Origin: Candidatus Velthaea versatilis
GTDB taxonomy: Bacteria > Vulcanimicrobiota > Vulcanimicrobiia > Vulcanimicrobiales > Vulcanimicrobiaceae
NCBI GenBank assembly: GCA_003134035.1
Contig: PLAE01000241.1
Coordinates: 1 to 43,622, forward strand
Reading direction: 5' to 3'
DNA: 43,622 nt
Below, piece by piece: positions 24,251-33,198 of the stretch. Position 1 is the first letter of the stretch. Every line of letters begins with the position of its first letter. Under the pieces are notes generated by a model. That model ran no database searches and was not told where the DNA came from. It saw only the letters and a list, made by a program, of their open reading frames with translations. Made by a program: the position numbers and the translations under genes.

Positions 24251-24871
24251 ATGATTGCGATTTGGCGGCGTCCCGCACGCGGCGGCGCCCATGCGCCGCT
24301 CGTCGTCGTCCTCCACGGTCGAGGCGATGATGAAAACGGCCTTCTTCCCGTGATCGATCGGTTGGCTCCGGCGTTCACGTATGTAAGCGTGCGCGGTCTC
24401 GTGAACGTCGAAGACGGCGGCTACACCTGGTTCGAGAACCGCGGCGTCGCGCGACCGATCGCGAAGAGCCTGCGCGAATCGGTCAGCGTGGTGCGAACGT
24501 GGCTCGATGAGGTTTCTCCGCTTGCGACGGGGCGGCGCGTGTATCTGCTCGGTTTCAGCGCCGGTATGATGATGGCGGGAGCGCTGCTGCTCGATGACCC
24601 GCAGCGTTTTGCCGGGGCGATTCTGCTCAGCGGAGCGTTGCCGCTCGAGAGCGGCATCGCCGCGGGTCCGGACCGGCTCGCGGCGATCCCCATCTTTTAC
24701 GCGCGTGGCAAGCTCGACGACGTCATACCGGCCGGCCTCGTAATGCAGAGCGAACGCTATTTGCGCGAGCGCAGCGGCGCGGTCTTTGCGCCGCACGAGT
24801 ACGATCACGGGCACAGCATCTCGCTGCCCGAAATCCGCGACATCGCCGCTTGGCTTAACGAACGTCATTAG
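24251..24871 (+). CDS. Alpha/beta-hydrolase, phospholipase/carboxylesterase family
   Basis: 206 residues from the ATG at 24251; an ATG at 24206 in the same frame adds 15 residues and overlaps the start of the opposite gene. It has 'PLVVVLHGRGDDENGLLPV' (oxyanion HGRG), the nucleophile elbow GFSAG, the acid in 'ARGKLDDVIP' and the His in 'YDHGHSIS'. This is the standard triad of the YpfH/EstB phospholipase-carboxylesterase group, cytosolic esterases of broad substrate range. It is divergent from the TonB-domain gene. No regulatory motif stands out in the tiny space between them. Confidence 0.88.
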   Translation: MIAIWRRPARGGAHAPLVVVLHGRGDDENGLLPVIDRLAPAFTYVSVRGLVNVEDGGYTWFENRGVARPIAKSLRESVSVVRTWLDEVSPLATGRRVYLLGFSAGMMMAGALLLDDPQRFAGAILLSGALPLESGIAAGPDRLAAIPIFYARGKLDDVIPAGLVMQSERYLRERSGAVFAPHEYDHGHSISLPEIRDIAAWLNERH

Positions 24872-25046
24872 CGTTCGTACCGGATGCGAACGGCCGAAAT
24901 CGACGGCTTTCCCATTGCGCAGCAATTCGAGGATTCCGCGTGTTGCGCCGCCGAGCATTTGGGCGGGCGGTTTCATCCAAGCCTCATGTTCTCCCAAGCT
25001 CCATGCCAAGTTCCCGCGCCAAGATGTTGTTGGAGGAGAAACGTCC

Positions 25047-25511
25047 ATGAACAAACTTCAAGTCTCTCTCGCGGCGCTTACGGCCGCCGGAATGCTCAGC
25101 ATATCGACGATGGCGCCGGCCTCGGCCGACTCCGCGGCCTCAACGCGCAATATCATTCTAGGCGCGGCGGCGATCGCGGGGATCGCCATCGAAGCGAACG
25201 TTGCGCGCAAAAATGCGCAAGCGAATGCGATGTCGGGCTACCTGCCGGACGGCTCCGCGGTCTATGGCGACGGGCACGTCGTCGCCGGCAACGGATACTC
25301 GTACTACCCGGGCAACAATGGCCAGACCGTATCGTGCAGCGACGGGAGCTGCAGCATCGCCGATAACGGCAGCTACCAAGCCGGCCGGAGCGGCCCGACC
25401 GGTGACGGGCGCGACGGCAGCGCCCGTGACGACAAGGGGCCCGCGTACGGTCATGGCCGTAACGGGATGCATCAGAACGGCAGCGCGCAATTCGACCGCG
25501 ATAACCGCTGA
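25047..25511 (+). CDS. Secreted hydrophilic Gly/Asp/Asn-rich protein
   Basis: 154 residues. The start is firm: GGAGGAGA lies 7 bases before the ATG, one of the best ribosome-binding sites in the window, so high expression is likely. A signal peptide (1-27, 'MLSISTMAPASADS') is followed by a hydrophobic Gly/Ala/Ile patch (about 36-48, 'IILGAAAIAGIAI'). Then comes a polar C-terminal part with 'GYLPDGSAVYGDGHVVAGN', 'SCSDGSCSIADN' (possible disulfide) and a charged Asp/Arg/Gly tail. It may be a stress or envelope protein. I do not recognise the family. It stands alone 175 bases after the esterase gene. Confidence 0.7.
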   Translation: MNKLQVSLAALTAAGMLSISTMAPASADSAASTRNIILGAAAIAGIAIEANVARKNAQANAMSGYLPDGSAVYGDGHVVAGNGYSYYPGNNGQTVSCSDGSCSIADNGSYQAGRSGPTGDGRDGSARDDKGPAYGHGRNGMHQNGSAQFDRDNR

Positions 25512-25550
25512 CCGCCGTGGCTGGCCAGGTGGCTCGCAGGTCGCGCCGGT

Positions 25551-28265
25551 ATGATCGATGCTATGCCCACGCCGATCCTCTATCTGCTGCGCCTGCCGCT
25601 GCTCGTGCTCGCGGGCGCGTTGCTGGTAGCCGCCGCGCCATTGCCCGCCGCCGCGCCGCTGCCCGCCGCCGGCGCGGGCAGCGTGCTCAAGGCGACGCTG
25701 GCCAACGGTCTGCGAGTGGTGATCGTGCGCAACACGATCGGGCCGGTCGTGTCGACGGACCTCACGTATTTGGTCGGCTCGCGTGACGATCCGCCGGACT
25801 TTCCAGGGCTAGCTCACGCCCAAGAGCACATGATGTTTCGCGGCACGTCCAACCTGTCGACAAGCGAGTTGGGCACGATCGCGACCGCGCTCGGCGGTCA
25901 GTTCAACGCCGCGACGAGCGATACGACGACGCACTATCAATTCACCGTGCCGGCTTCCGATTTGGATGCCGTGCTGCGGATCGAATCCGATCGCATGCGC
26001 GACGTGCTCGACGCCCAATCGCAGTGGGAAAACGAACGCGGTGCGATCGAACAGGAAGTGCTGCGCGACGCCTCCGAGCCAGGCAACGATTTTTTCCGCG
26101 ACGTGCAGCTCATCGCGTTCGCGCATACGCCCTACGGGCATGAAGGCGTCGGAACGCTGGCTTCCTTCAACCGGCTGACCGGCCCACGGATCAAGGAATT
26201 CTATCGGCGCTGGTACGCGCCCAACAACGCGGTCCTCGTGGTGGCCGGCGACGTCGATCCGCAGCCGACGCTCGAAGCGATCCGGGCGCGGTTCGAAACG
26301 ATTCCGCGGCGCGACATTCCGGCGCACGCCGCCGCGCACTTCGCGCCGCTCGAACGCACCGTCTTGGCGCGCCCAACCACGCTGGTCTATCCGCTCGCGG
26401 CGGTCGGTTTCCGGTTGCCGGGCGTTGACAGCAGCGACTTTCTGCCGTCCTTCGTTTTGCAGGGGATCCTCGACTCCGAGCGCGGACCGCTGCGCTCGCT
26501 CGTCGACGCTGGGACGGTGCTCGACGCCGAGTGGGTCTCGCTGCCGTACGTCGACGAAGCGCAGTTGGCGTTCGCGATGGCGGCGCTGCGGCCGGGTGCC
26601 GATCCGGCCGCGATGGCGCAAACGCTCGAGTCGATTCTCGCCGGCTATGCGCGCGACGGGATTCCGCGCGAACTCTTCGAGACCACCAAACGCCGGCTCA
26701 TTGCCGGTCAGGAAGAAAGCCGGAATTCGATCGCCGCGCTGGCATCGGATTGGGCGACGACGATCGCCGTCGACCGCGAACCGTCGATCGAACGCGAACA
26801 ACGGCTCATCGCCGCGGTCACGCTCGCCGACGTCGACCGCGTCGCCAAAAAATACTTCCGGCCGCAGGAAGAGATCGTCGGCCAACTGACGCCGTCGGCG
26901 AACGCGACGCAAAACGCGCCGGCGGCGCCCCCCCAGCAGGGTCCGGAAAAACCGCTTGGCGCGCAACCGCCCGTCACGCACCTGCCGGAGTGGGCGAACC
27001 GGCTCGTCGATAACGTAGCGCTGCCGCCCGCGGCGCGCAGGCCCATCGAAACGAAGCTGGCCAACGGCATCACGCTCGTGGTGCAGCCCGAAACGATCTC
27101 GGATTCCGTGTTCTTGTACGGGAGCGTGAAAACCAATCCGATCTTGGCCGAACCCGTCGGCAAAGAAGGCGTGTCGTCGGTGCTGGGCGCGCTCTTCGAT
27201 TTCGGCACTTCGTCCCAGGACCGGCTGACGTTCGCGCGCGCGCAAGACGAGATCGATTCCGCCGTCTCGGGCGGCGCGAACTTCGGCCTGCAGTCGACGT
27301 CGCGCGACTTCGATCGGGCAGTCGCCCTCCTCGCCCAAGCCGAACTGCAGCCGCGCCTGGATCAGCCGACGTTCGCGCTCGCGCGTGCGCGCGCCGCCGA
27401 TGAATTGCAGACCGCGCTCAACGGCTCGAATTCGATCGCGACGCGGCGCGCGGCAGGGTATTTGCTGCCGCCGGGCGACCCCGAACTGCGCGAACCCACC
27501 GTGAGCGGTCTCCAAGCGCTCACGCTCGACGACGTGAAAACGTATTACGAAGAGACGATCAGGCCCGACATGACCACCATCGTGGTGGTCGGCAACGTGA
27601 GCCCCGAAGCGGCTCGGGCGGCCGTCGAACGTGAATTCGGCGCCTGGCACGCGTCGGGCCCGCGGCCCGAGGTCGACCTCGGGCCGGTTCCGCTCAACCC
27701 GCCCGGGCTTGTGCGGCTCAATTTGCCCGTCAGTCAGGATTCGGTGATCGCGCAGCAGATCGTCGACATCGCGCGCACGGCGCCCGATCTCTACCCGCTG
27801 CTGCTCGGCAACGCGATTCTCGGCGGCGGTTCGCTAGGCCCCGAGCAGAGCCGGCTGTTTCGCGATCTGCGTCAAAACGCCGGCCTGGTGTACTCGATCG
27901 CATCCCGGCTCGTGCCGCGCCGCGAACGCTACGAACTCTCGATCGAGTATGCGTGCCTGCCGGCGAATCAGCCGCGGATCAGTTCCCTCATCGACGCCGA
28001 AATCGAACGCCTGCAAACCGAACCCGTCGGCGCCTTCGAGTTGGCACTGGCCAAAGCATCGACCGTCCGCCAAACGGTGGTCGCCGATTCGTCGGTCGGT
28101 GCGATCGGGCAAGGGCTGCTCGATGACGCCGCGGCCGATTTGCCGTTCGATCAGAGCCGCATCGATGCCCGGAACATTCTCAAGACGGATCCGCGCGCGA
28201 TCGAGGCAGCGTTCGCGGCGTACATTCATCCGGCGCATTTCGTGCGCGTGATCGAGGGACCGTAG
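25551..28265 (+). CDS. M16-family zinc metallopeptidase (pitrilysin-like, two repeats)
   Basis: 904 residues from the ATG at 25551; an ATG four codons on (25563) is nearly as good. A signal-anchor or signal peptide (about 6-30) is followed by the active half with the inverted zinc motif HAQEH (89-93) and the third ligand Glu near 167 ('ERGAIEQEVLRD'). A linker (about 455-490, Pro/Gln-rich) leads to the second M16 half, which keeps the fold ('GSVKTNPILAEPVGKEGV', 'TTIVVVGNVSPEAARAAV') but lacks the zinc motif, as usual. It should cut short peptides in the periplasm. The stop codon lies inside a 15-base-pair hairpin that begins the repeat block at 28260. Confidence 0.92.
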   Translation: MIDAMPTPILYLLRLPLLVLAGALLVAAAPLPAAAPLPAAGAGSVLKATLANGLRVVIVRNTIGPVVSTDLTYLVGSRDDPPDFPGLAHAQEHMMFRGTSNLSTSELGTIATALGGQFNAATSDTTTHYQFTVPASDLDAVLRIESDRMRDVLDAQSQWENERGAIEQEVLRDASEPGNDFFRDVQLIAFAHTPYGHEGVGTLASFNRLTGPRIKEFYRRWYAPNNAVLVVAGDVDPQPTLEAIRARFETIPRRDIPAHAAAHFAPLERTVLARPTTLVYPLAAVGFRLPGVDSSDFLPSFVLQGILDSERGPLRSLVDAGTVLDAEWVSLPYVDEAQLAFAMAALRPGADPAAMAQTLESILAGYARDGIPRELFETTKRRLIAGQEESRNSIAALASDWATTIAVDREPSIEREQRLIAAVTLADVDRVAKKYFRPQEEIVGQLTPSANATQNAPAAPPQQGPEKPLGAQPPVTHLPEWANRLVDNVALPPAARRPIETKLANGITLVVQPETISDSVFLYGSVKTNPILAEPVGKEGVSSVLGALFDFGTSSQDRLTFARAQDEIDSAVSGGANFGLQSTSRDFDRAVALLAQAELQPRLDQPTFALARARAADELQTALNGSNSIATRRAAGYLLPPGDPELREPTVSGLQALTLDDVKTYYEETIRPDMTTIVVVGNVSPEAARAAVEREFGAWHASGPRPEVDLGPVPLNPPGLVRLNLPVSQDSVIAQQIVDIARTAPDLYPLLLGNAILGGGSLGPEQSRLFRDLRQNAGLVYSIASRLVPRRERYELSIEYACLPANQPRISSLIDAEIERLQTEPVGAFELALAKASTVRQTVVADSSVGAIGQGLLDDAAADLPFDQSRIDARNILKTDPRAIEAAFAAYIHPAHFVRVIEGP

Positions 28266-28340
28266 GGATTCGACGCAGTCGAATCCCTACGGGCGGCTTG
28301 GGCGAAGCCCAAACGCGACGGATTGCGCGCAGCGCAATCC
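28260..28340. repeat. Triloop palindrome cluster (three hairpins)
   Basis: Three perfect hairpins in a row, each with a 3-base loop. Arms 28260-28274 and 28278-28292 (15 pairs, loop GCA) include the M16 stop codon. Arms 28298-28303 and 28307-28312 (TTGGGC/GCCCAA, loop GAA) come next. Arms 28320-28328 and 28332-28340 (GGATTGCGC/GCGCAATCC, loop GCA) follow. AAACGCGA links the last two. No T-run follows. The same design occurs at 31684-31723 and 39368-39498. Confidence 0.85.
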
Positions 28341-28448
28341 ACTAGCCCAAAGCTATCCACCTGGCCCAAAGAACAACCGAGCTCGTCCGGAAATTTTACT
28401 ACTTTTCCGCTTGCGCCGTGGCGCACCCACCCTTATCGGGAGACAAGC

Positions 28449-29966
28449 ATGGAAGAGCAGGTCGGGCGACAAGCCAAGCCGCGCATTCAAAGCGTGCGGC
28501 ATTCCGACGCCGAACCCGTATTGCCGGCGGATTACAGTCCGCGGCTCGCGAACGAAGACCTCGTCCCGCTCAAAGATCAGCATTGGAGCGCGTATAACAT
28601 TTTTGCGTTCTGGATGTCGGACGTGCACAGCGTCGGCGGTTACGTTTTCGCCGGAAGTCTTTTCGCGCTCGGATTGACGAGTTGGCAAGTGCTCATCGCT
28701 CTGCTGATCGGCATCGGCATCGTGAACGTGTTTTGCAACTTGATCGCCAAGCCCAGTCAAGTCAACGGCGTCCCTTATCCGGTGATGTGCCGGGCAACGT
28801 TCGGCGTGCTCGGGGCGAACGTTCCCGCGCTCATCCGCGGACTTATCGCCGTCGCTTGGTACGGCATCCAAACGTATCTCGCGTCGACGGCGTTCGTCGT
28901 GATCACGCTCAAGTTCTTCCCTCAATACGCCGCCTACGCGGATCCGTCGCAACACGGACTTGCCGGGCTTTCGTATCTGGGCTGGTTCGGCTTCATGGCG
29001 CTGTGGGTGCTGCAAGCACTGGTGTTTTGGAACGGCATGGAAGCGATCAAAAAGTTCATCGACTTTGCCGGCCCCGCGGTGTACGCCGTCATGTTCGCGC
29101 TAACGGCGTGGCTGGTCTACAAAGCCGGACCGCAAAACATTCATCTCAATCTGAGCGCGGTCAAGTATCACGGCTGGGAAGTCGTGCCGGTGATGATCAC
29201 CGCGATCGCGCTGGTTGTTTCCTATTTCTCGGGCCCGATGCTCAACTTCGGTGACTTCTCGCGTTATGGGAGGAGTTATTCTGCGGTGAAGCTCGGAAAT
29301 TTTTGGGGTCTACCGGTCAACTTTTTAGCGTTCTCGGTCGTCACGGTGATCACGACGGCGGCCACGCAGCCGGTGTTCGGCAAGATCATCACGGACCCGG
29401 TCGAGATGGTGAGCCGGATCGACAACGCGACGGCGGTCGTCATCGGTGCGCTGACCTTCGTCGTCGCGACAATCGGCATCAACATCGTCGCCAATTTCGT
29501 TTCTCCGGCGTTCGACTTCTCGAATATGGCGCCCGACCGCATCAGTTGGCGCGCCGGCGGCATGATCGCGGCGGTCGCCTCGATCTTCATCACGCCCTGG
29601 AATCTCTTCAACAGCCCGGCCGTCATTCATTACACGCTTGATATTTTGGGCAGCTTCATCGGTCCGCTCTTCGGCGTCATTCTCGTCGACTTTTATTTGA
29701 TCAAACGTCAGCAGATCGAGGTCGACGCGATGTTCACAATGTCGCCCGCGGGTCGCTACTGGTATGATGGCGGCGTCAATCGCAAGGCGGTCTTGGCGCT
29801 CGTTCCGGCGGCGTTGATCGCGATCTTGTGTGTCATCGTGCCGAGCCTGCACGGGCTGGCGAACTTCTCGTGGTTCATCGGCGTCGGCTTCGGCGCGGTG
29901 TTCTACTGGGCGCTGGCCCGGTCGGCGCAAGTCGCCGCGCCGGTCTCCGCCGCGGCATCTACGTGA
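28449..29966 (+). CDS. NCS1-family permease (hydantoin/allantoin/nucleobase)
   Basis: 505 residues from the ATG at 28449, with GGGAG 6 bases upstream. About 12 membrane helices. Early signature 'NEDLVPLKDQHWSAYNIFAF' (28-47) and 'FWMSDVHSVGGYVFAG' match the NCS1 helix 1 region. 'VNGVPYPVMCRATFGVLGA' and 'GLIAVAWYGIQTYLA' include the substrate-site Trp known from Mhp1. 'YFSGPMLNFGDFSRYGRS' is the usual helix 6-7 loop. It imports hydantoins, allantoin or bases with sodium or protons. Its stop overlaps the start of the racemase gene (GTGA), which favours a hydantoin or allantoin as substrate. Confidence 0.9.
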   Translation: MEEQVGRQAKPRIQSVRHSDAEPVLPADYSPRLANEDLVPLKDQHWSAYNIFAFWMSDVHSVGGYVFAGSLFALGLTSWQVLIALLIGIGIVNVFCNLIAKPSQVNGVPYPVMCRATFGVLGANVPALIRGLIAVAWYGIQTYLASTAFVVITLKFFPQYAAYADPSQHGLAGLSYLGWFGFMALWVLQALVFWNGMEAIKKFIDFAGPAVYAVMFALTAWLVYKAGPQNIHLNLSAVKYHGWEVVPVMITAIALVVSYFSGPMLNFGDFSRYGRSYSAVKLGNFWGLPVNFLAFSVVTVITTAATQPVFGKIITDPVEMVSRIDNATAVVIGALTFVVATIGINIVANFVSPAFDFSNMAPDRISWRAGGMIAAVASIFITPWNLFNSPAVIHYTLDILGSFIGPLFGVILVDFYLIKRQQIEVDAMFTMSPAGRYWYDGGVNRKAVLALVPAALIAILCVIVPSLHGLANFSWFIGVGFGAVFYWALARSAQVAAPVSAAAST

Positions 29967-30763
29967 AGATAAAGGTCGTCAATCCGAACACGACGTTATC
30001 GATGACGGCGACGATCGGCGAGTGTGCGCGGCGCGTCGCCGCTCCCGGCACACAGATCGTCGCGGTCAGTCCGGCAATGGGTCCGCCGTCGATCGAAGGC
30101 TGGTACGACGAAGCGCTGGCGGTGCCGGGATTGCTGGCGGAGATCGCCGACGGCGAGCGGCACGGGTTCGACGGCTACGTGATCGCCTGCTTCGGCGATC
30201 CGGGTTTGTACGCCGCGCGCGAAGTCGCGCGCGGTCCCGTCATCGGCATTGCCGAGGCGGCGATGCACTTGGCGAGCATGATCGCGCCGAGCTTCACTGT
30301 CGTGACGACGCTGGGCCGCACGTGCGGGATGGCCTGGCACCTTGCCGAGCGGTACGGCGTGCTGCGCTTTTGCAAAAACGTCCGGGCGACGGATTTGCCC
30401 GTGCTCGATCTGGCCGTGCCGGGTTCGCGTGCGCGGCGCATGATCGTCGACGAATGCCGAGCCGCGCTGAGCGTGGACGGCGCCGACGCCATCGTGCTCG
30501 GCTGTGCGGGCATGACCGATCTGTGCGACGAGATCGCCGACGAGATTGGCGCGCCGGTGGTCGATGGCGTAACCGCCGCCGTCAAGCTGGCCGAATCGTT
30601 GATCACCCTGCGGCTGGCCACGGCCAAGCGCGGTGAATATGCGCGGCCGATCCCCAAACAATACAGCGGGCTGGTCGCACCGTTCAGCCCGCTCGCCGCG
30701 CCCGTGGTTCGTGGCGACATCGCGAATGCCTCGAAGGCGCCGCAAATCACCGGACGGCCATAA
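29963..30763 (+). CDS. Asp/Glu/hydantoin racemase-family protein (hydantoin/allantoin racemase-like)
   Basis: 266 residues from the GTG at 29963, which overlaps the permease stop by four bases. Features are 'MKIKVVNPNTTLSMTATI' (1-18), the first catalytic Cys in 'YVIACFGDPGL' (C76) and the second in 'AIVLGCAGMTDL' (C181). They form the two-cysteine proton relay of HyuA/HpxA enzymes, which interconvert the two forms of 5-substituted hydantoins or allantoin. The length is slightly above the usual 240 because of a polar tail. No hydantoinase or carbamoylase is in the window, so the rest of the pathway must lie elsewhere. Confidence 0.9.
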   Translation: MKIKVVNPNTTLSMTATIGECARRVAAPGTQIVAVSPAMGPPSIEGWYDEALAVPGLLAEIADGERHGFDGYVIACFGDPGLYAAREVARGPVIGIAEAAMHLASMIAPSFTVVTTLGRTCGMAWHLAERYGVLRFCKNVRATDLPVLDLAVPGSRARRMIVDECRAALSVDGADAIVLGCAGMTDLCDEIADEIGAPVVDGVTAAVKLAESLITLRLATAKRGEYARPIPKQYSGLVAPFSPLAAPVVRGDIANASKAPQITGRP

Positions 30764-30796
30764 CGGTCGGCGCATCGCCCATCTTCAGAACGGGAC

Positions 30797-31441
30797 TTAG
30801 ACGAAACCGGCTTTGATGGCGTAAACCGCGGCTTGGGTGCGGGCCGAAACGTTGAGTTTTGAGAAGATCCGGCTGACGTAGTTCTTGATCGTCTTTTCGG
30901 ACAGCTTGAGCTTCGCGCCGATCTCTTTGTTCGCCAAACCACCGGCGATGAGGCGCAGAATCTCGGCTTCACGCATCGTCAGATCGGCGAGCGCCGAGCC
31001 GGCGTTCGAGGCGTAGCGACGTTTGAGCATCCCACCCGCGACGCGCGGGTCGACGTACGACGAGCCGCTCGCGAGAACCCGGAAAGCGACGTCGAGCTCG
31101 CTCGGTGAGATGTCTTTGACGACGAAGCCGTCGGCGCCCGATGCGATGCTGCGCTGCATGACGTCCGAGTTGGCGTAGCTGGAGAGGACGCAGAACCGAA
31201 CGTTAGGGCAAACGCTGCGCGCCAGCGCGAGCGCTTCGGTGACGTCGTGGACGGCGTTGTCGAGCCCGAAGACGATCAAGTCCGGCCGGGTGCGCTGGAG
31301 GTCTTCGACGCGCACGGACGATGCGTCGCCGACGACGCGCACGAGCGGGTTCTCATTGAGGAACGAGTGCAGCGCCTTCGCGATGAGCGATTGACGCTCC
31401 ACGATAAAGGTGCGAAGCGGGACGATATCCTGTGCGATCAC
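30797..31441 (-). CDS. NarL/LuxR-type response regulator lacking the phosphoacceptor Asp
   Basis: 214 residues from the GTG at 31441 (GGAG about 9 bases upstream). The receiver-like domain (10-125) keeps 'CVLSSYANSDV' with S87/S88 and the Lys in 'GFVVKDIS' (K109). The phosphorylation position reads G59 in 'DLIVFGLDNAV' where 'DLVLLDL' is normal. The acidic pair near the N-terminus is E15-R16 and not Asp-Asp. The LuxR helix-turn-helix (about 150-210) is full: 'LTMREAEILRLIAGGLANKE' and 'LKLSEKTIKNYVSRIFSKLN'. It should bind DNA without classical phosphotransfer. No histidine kinase is adjacent. It converges with the racemase gene (33 bases between ends). Confidence 0.9.
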   Translation of the reverse strand: MIAQDIVPLRTFIVERQSLIAKALHSFLNENPLVRVVGDASSVRVEDLQRTRPDLIVFGLDNAVHDVTEALALARSVCPNVRFCVLSSYANSDVMQRSIASGADGFVVKDISPSELDVAFRVLASGSSYVDPRVAGGMLKRRYASNAGSALADLTMREAEILRLIAGGLANKEIGAKLKLSEKTIKNYVSRIFSKLNVSARTQAAVYAIKAGFV

Positions 31442-31484
31442 CGAAATACACTCCGTCGACCGACCCCCTTACACCAAAACGGCG

Positions 31485-31503
31485 CGCCGGGAAAAAACCG
31501 GCG
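31485..31503 (-). promoter_or_regulatory. Leader hairpin upstream of the response-regulator gene
   Basis: CGCCGG (31485-31490) and CCGGCG (31498-31503) pair around a GAAAAAA loop (plus-strand reading), 44 bases before the GTG. A TATATT (minus strand, 31516-31521) upstream of it could be the -10. The 31442-31728 gap otherwise holds AT-rich sequence (31500-31600) and a triloop repeat at its far end. A regulatory role is inferred. Confidence 0.35.
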
Positions 31504-31683
31504 AGGTCATGGACTGAATATACGAGAGTCAGGGACGCTTTGCACTTCTCAAAAAGTAGGATTATTTACCCAAAGATATCCGTTTGTCCAGTGACGGGGC
31601 GCACGTAACACGCCGATCTCTCTTGGCACCTTCCATACCTACTAGAATGTGTCGAGCTTGCCCGACCGTCGATGACGGGCGGC

Positions 31684-31723
31684 TTGCGGCGCAGCCGCAA
31701 ACGCGAAGGCTCGACGAAGTCGA
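31684..31723. repeat. Triloop palindromes (two hairpins)
   Basis: TTGCGGC (31684-31690) and GCCGCAA (31694-31700) pair with loop GCA. After ACGCGAAGGC comes TCGAC (31711-31715) pairing with GTCGA (31719-31723), loop GAA. It sits 6 bases past the SDR stop at 31729 (minus strand). Same design and same linker as at 39368-39412. Confidence 0.85.
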
Positions 31724-31728
31724 CCCAC

Positions 31729-33198
31729 CTAGGCGGGTGCTGTTTTGGGCTCAGGTGCCGCTGCTTCGCTCACCGCGGTCGCCGCTTCAACGATCCGGTC
31801 GGCCATGTTGCCGAAGATGAACGCGTGGAATGGCAGGACGCTGAACCAGTAGAGGTAGCCCAAGATTCCGCGCGGTTCGAAAAACGCTGTTTGCCGTAAC
31901 GTTGCCCCGCCGCCCTCACCTTCGAGCGCCTCGAATTGCAGCCAGGCTAGACCCGGAAGCTTCATCTCCGCCCGCAAGCGCAGCAGTCCGTTCGGGCGGT
32001 AGGCCTCGACGCGCCAAAAATCGACGGCGTCGCCGACCCGCAAGTCGGTTGGCGAACGGCGGCCACGCCGCATACCGATCCCACCGATGAGCCGGTCGAG
32101 CACACCTCGCAAGTACCAGAGGCGGTCGGCGTAGAGCCAGCCGCGCCGGCCGCCAAGTCCCGCGAAAACCCGAAATAGCGCTCGCGTTCCGGCCGGACTA
32201 GATCGCTCGCGCCGGTCGATGAGCATGCCCTGCTTGACGCCGGCGAATTCACCCGGTAGCGTACGGACGTCGTAGGCGTCGAACCAGGTGGTCTGCGGCC
32301 CCGTTGTCAAATAGCGGTTGAGGGCGCGGTCAAGGGCGACATCGTAACCGACCGGGATGATCTGGGGGAACGCGCGACGCGCATCGTCGTTGCGCACGAT
32401 CACTTCGTTGAAGAGCCCGTCGATGAGGGCGCGTGCGATCGATGCCGGAATGGGCGTTACCAGGTGCACCCAGTACGACGAGAGCCGCGGAGTGAAGAGC
32501 GGCACGACGAAAAGCTTGCGCGCCAATCCGCGAGCTTTGGCATAGCGCAGCATCATGTCGCGATAGGACAGCACGTCGCGACCGCCGATCTCAAAGATCC
32601 GGCCGTCGGATGGGAGATCGAGCGCCGCGACCAAGTACGCCAACACGTCGCGGACGGCGATCGGCTGACAACGCGTCGACACCCAGCGCGGCGCGACCAT
32701 CACCGGAAGCCGCTCGGTCAAGTAGCGGATCATCTCGAACGACACACTGCCCGAGCCAACGATGATTGCGGCCCGAAATTCAATGACCGGCACGCCGCTG
32801 GAGCGCAAGATTTCGCCGACTTCGTGCCGGCTGCGCAAATGACGCGAGAGGTCCGCGTCATCGACGCCCAGGCCGCCCAGAAAAATAATGCGTCCGATAC
32901 CGGCCGCTTTGGCGGCGGCACCGAAGCGCTCGGCGGCTAGCCGGTCGCTGCGGGTGAAGTCGTGCCGGTCGTCGCTCATCGAGTGAACGAGGTAATAGGC
33001 GGCGTCGATGCCGTCCATCGCCGCCCGCATCGAGGCCTCGTCGAAAACGTCGCCGTGGACGACTTCGACGTTATCGAAGCGCTCCGCGAGCCGGTCGGGG
33101 TTGCGTGCCGCGCAGCGCACGGCATGTCCAGCCGAGACGAGAATCGGCACCAGCCGCCCGCCGATATATCCGGTCGCGCCGGTTACGAGGACTCGCAT
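31729..33198 (-). CDS. Atypical SDR (NAD(P)-binding) fused to a C-terminal DUF2867-like domain
   Basis: 489 residues from the ATG at 33198, whose A is shared with the stop of the preceding gene (TGATG). The N-terminal Rossmann half (1-300) opens with 'MRVLVTGATGYIGGRLVPIL', the TGxxGxxG-type motif of atypical NmrA/a11 SDRs, with 'YYLVHSMSDDRHDF' and 'FLGGLGVDDADLSRHL'. The C-terminal part (about 330-480) has 'LYADRLWYLRGVLDRLIGG', 'DFWRVEAYRPNGLLRLRAEM' and 'FEPRGILGYLYWFSVLPFH', as in DUF2867 domains. The fused form is common in bacteria and poorly known. It probably binds NAD(P)H and a lipid-like ligand. It ends a three-gene operon with two small unknown proteins. Confidence 0.85.
   Translation of the reverse strand: MRVLVTGATGYIGGRLVPILVSAGHAVRCAARNPDRLAERFDNVEVVHGDVFDEASMRAAMDGIDAAYYLVHSMSDDRHDFTRSDRLAAERFGAAAKAAGIGRIIFLGGLGVDDADLSRHLRSRHEVGEILRSSGVPVIEFRAAIIVGSGSVSFEMIRYLTERLPVMVAPRWVSTRCQPIAVRDVLAYLVAALDLPSDGRIFEIGGRDVLSYRDMMLRYAKARGLARKLFVVPLFTPRLSSYWVHLVTPIPASIARALIDGLFNEVIVRNDDARRAFPQIIPVGYDVALDRALNRYLTTGPQTTWFDAYDVRTLPGEFAGVKQGMLIDRRERSSPAGTRALFRVFAGLGGRRGWLYADRLWYLRGVLDRLIGGIGMRRGRRSPTDLRVGDAVDFWRVEAYRPNGLLRLRAEMKLPGLAWLQFEALEGEGGGATLRQTAFFEPRGILGYLYWFSVLPFHAFIFGNMADRIVEAATAVSEAAAPEPKTAPA

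Noticed and set aside
25809-27650. 613-codon minus-strand open frame opposite the M16 peptidase
   Set aside because: Shadow of a recognised enzyme; Arg-rich with no family features.
28260-28340. Repeat cluster considered as an intrinsic terminator or CRISPR-like array
   Set aside because: No T-run follows the stems, and the units are hairpins with varying stems, not identical repeats with spacers.
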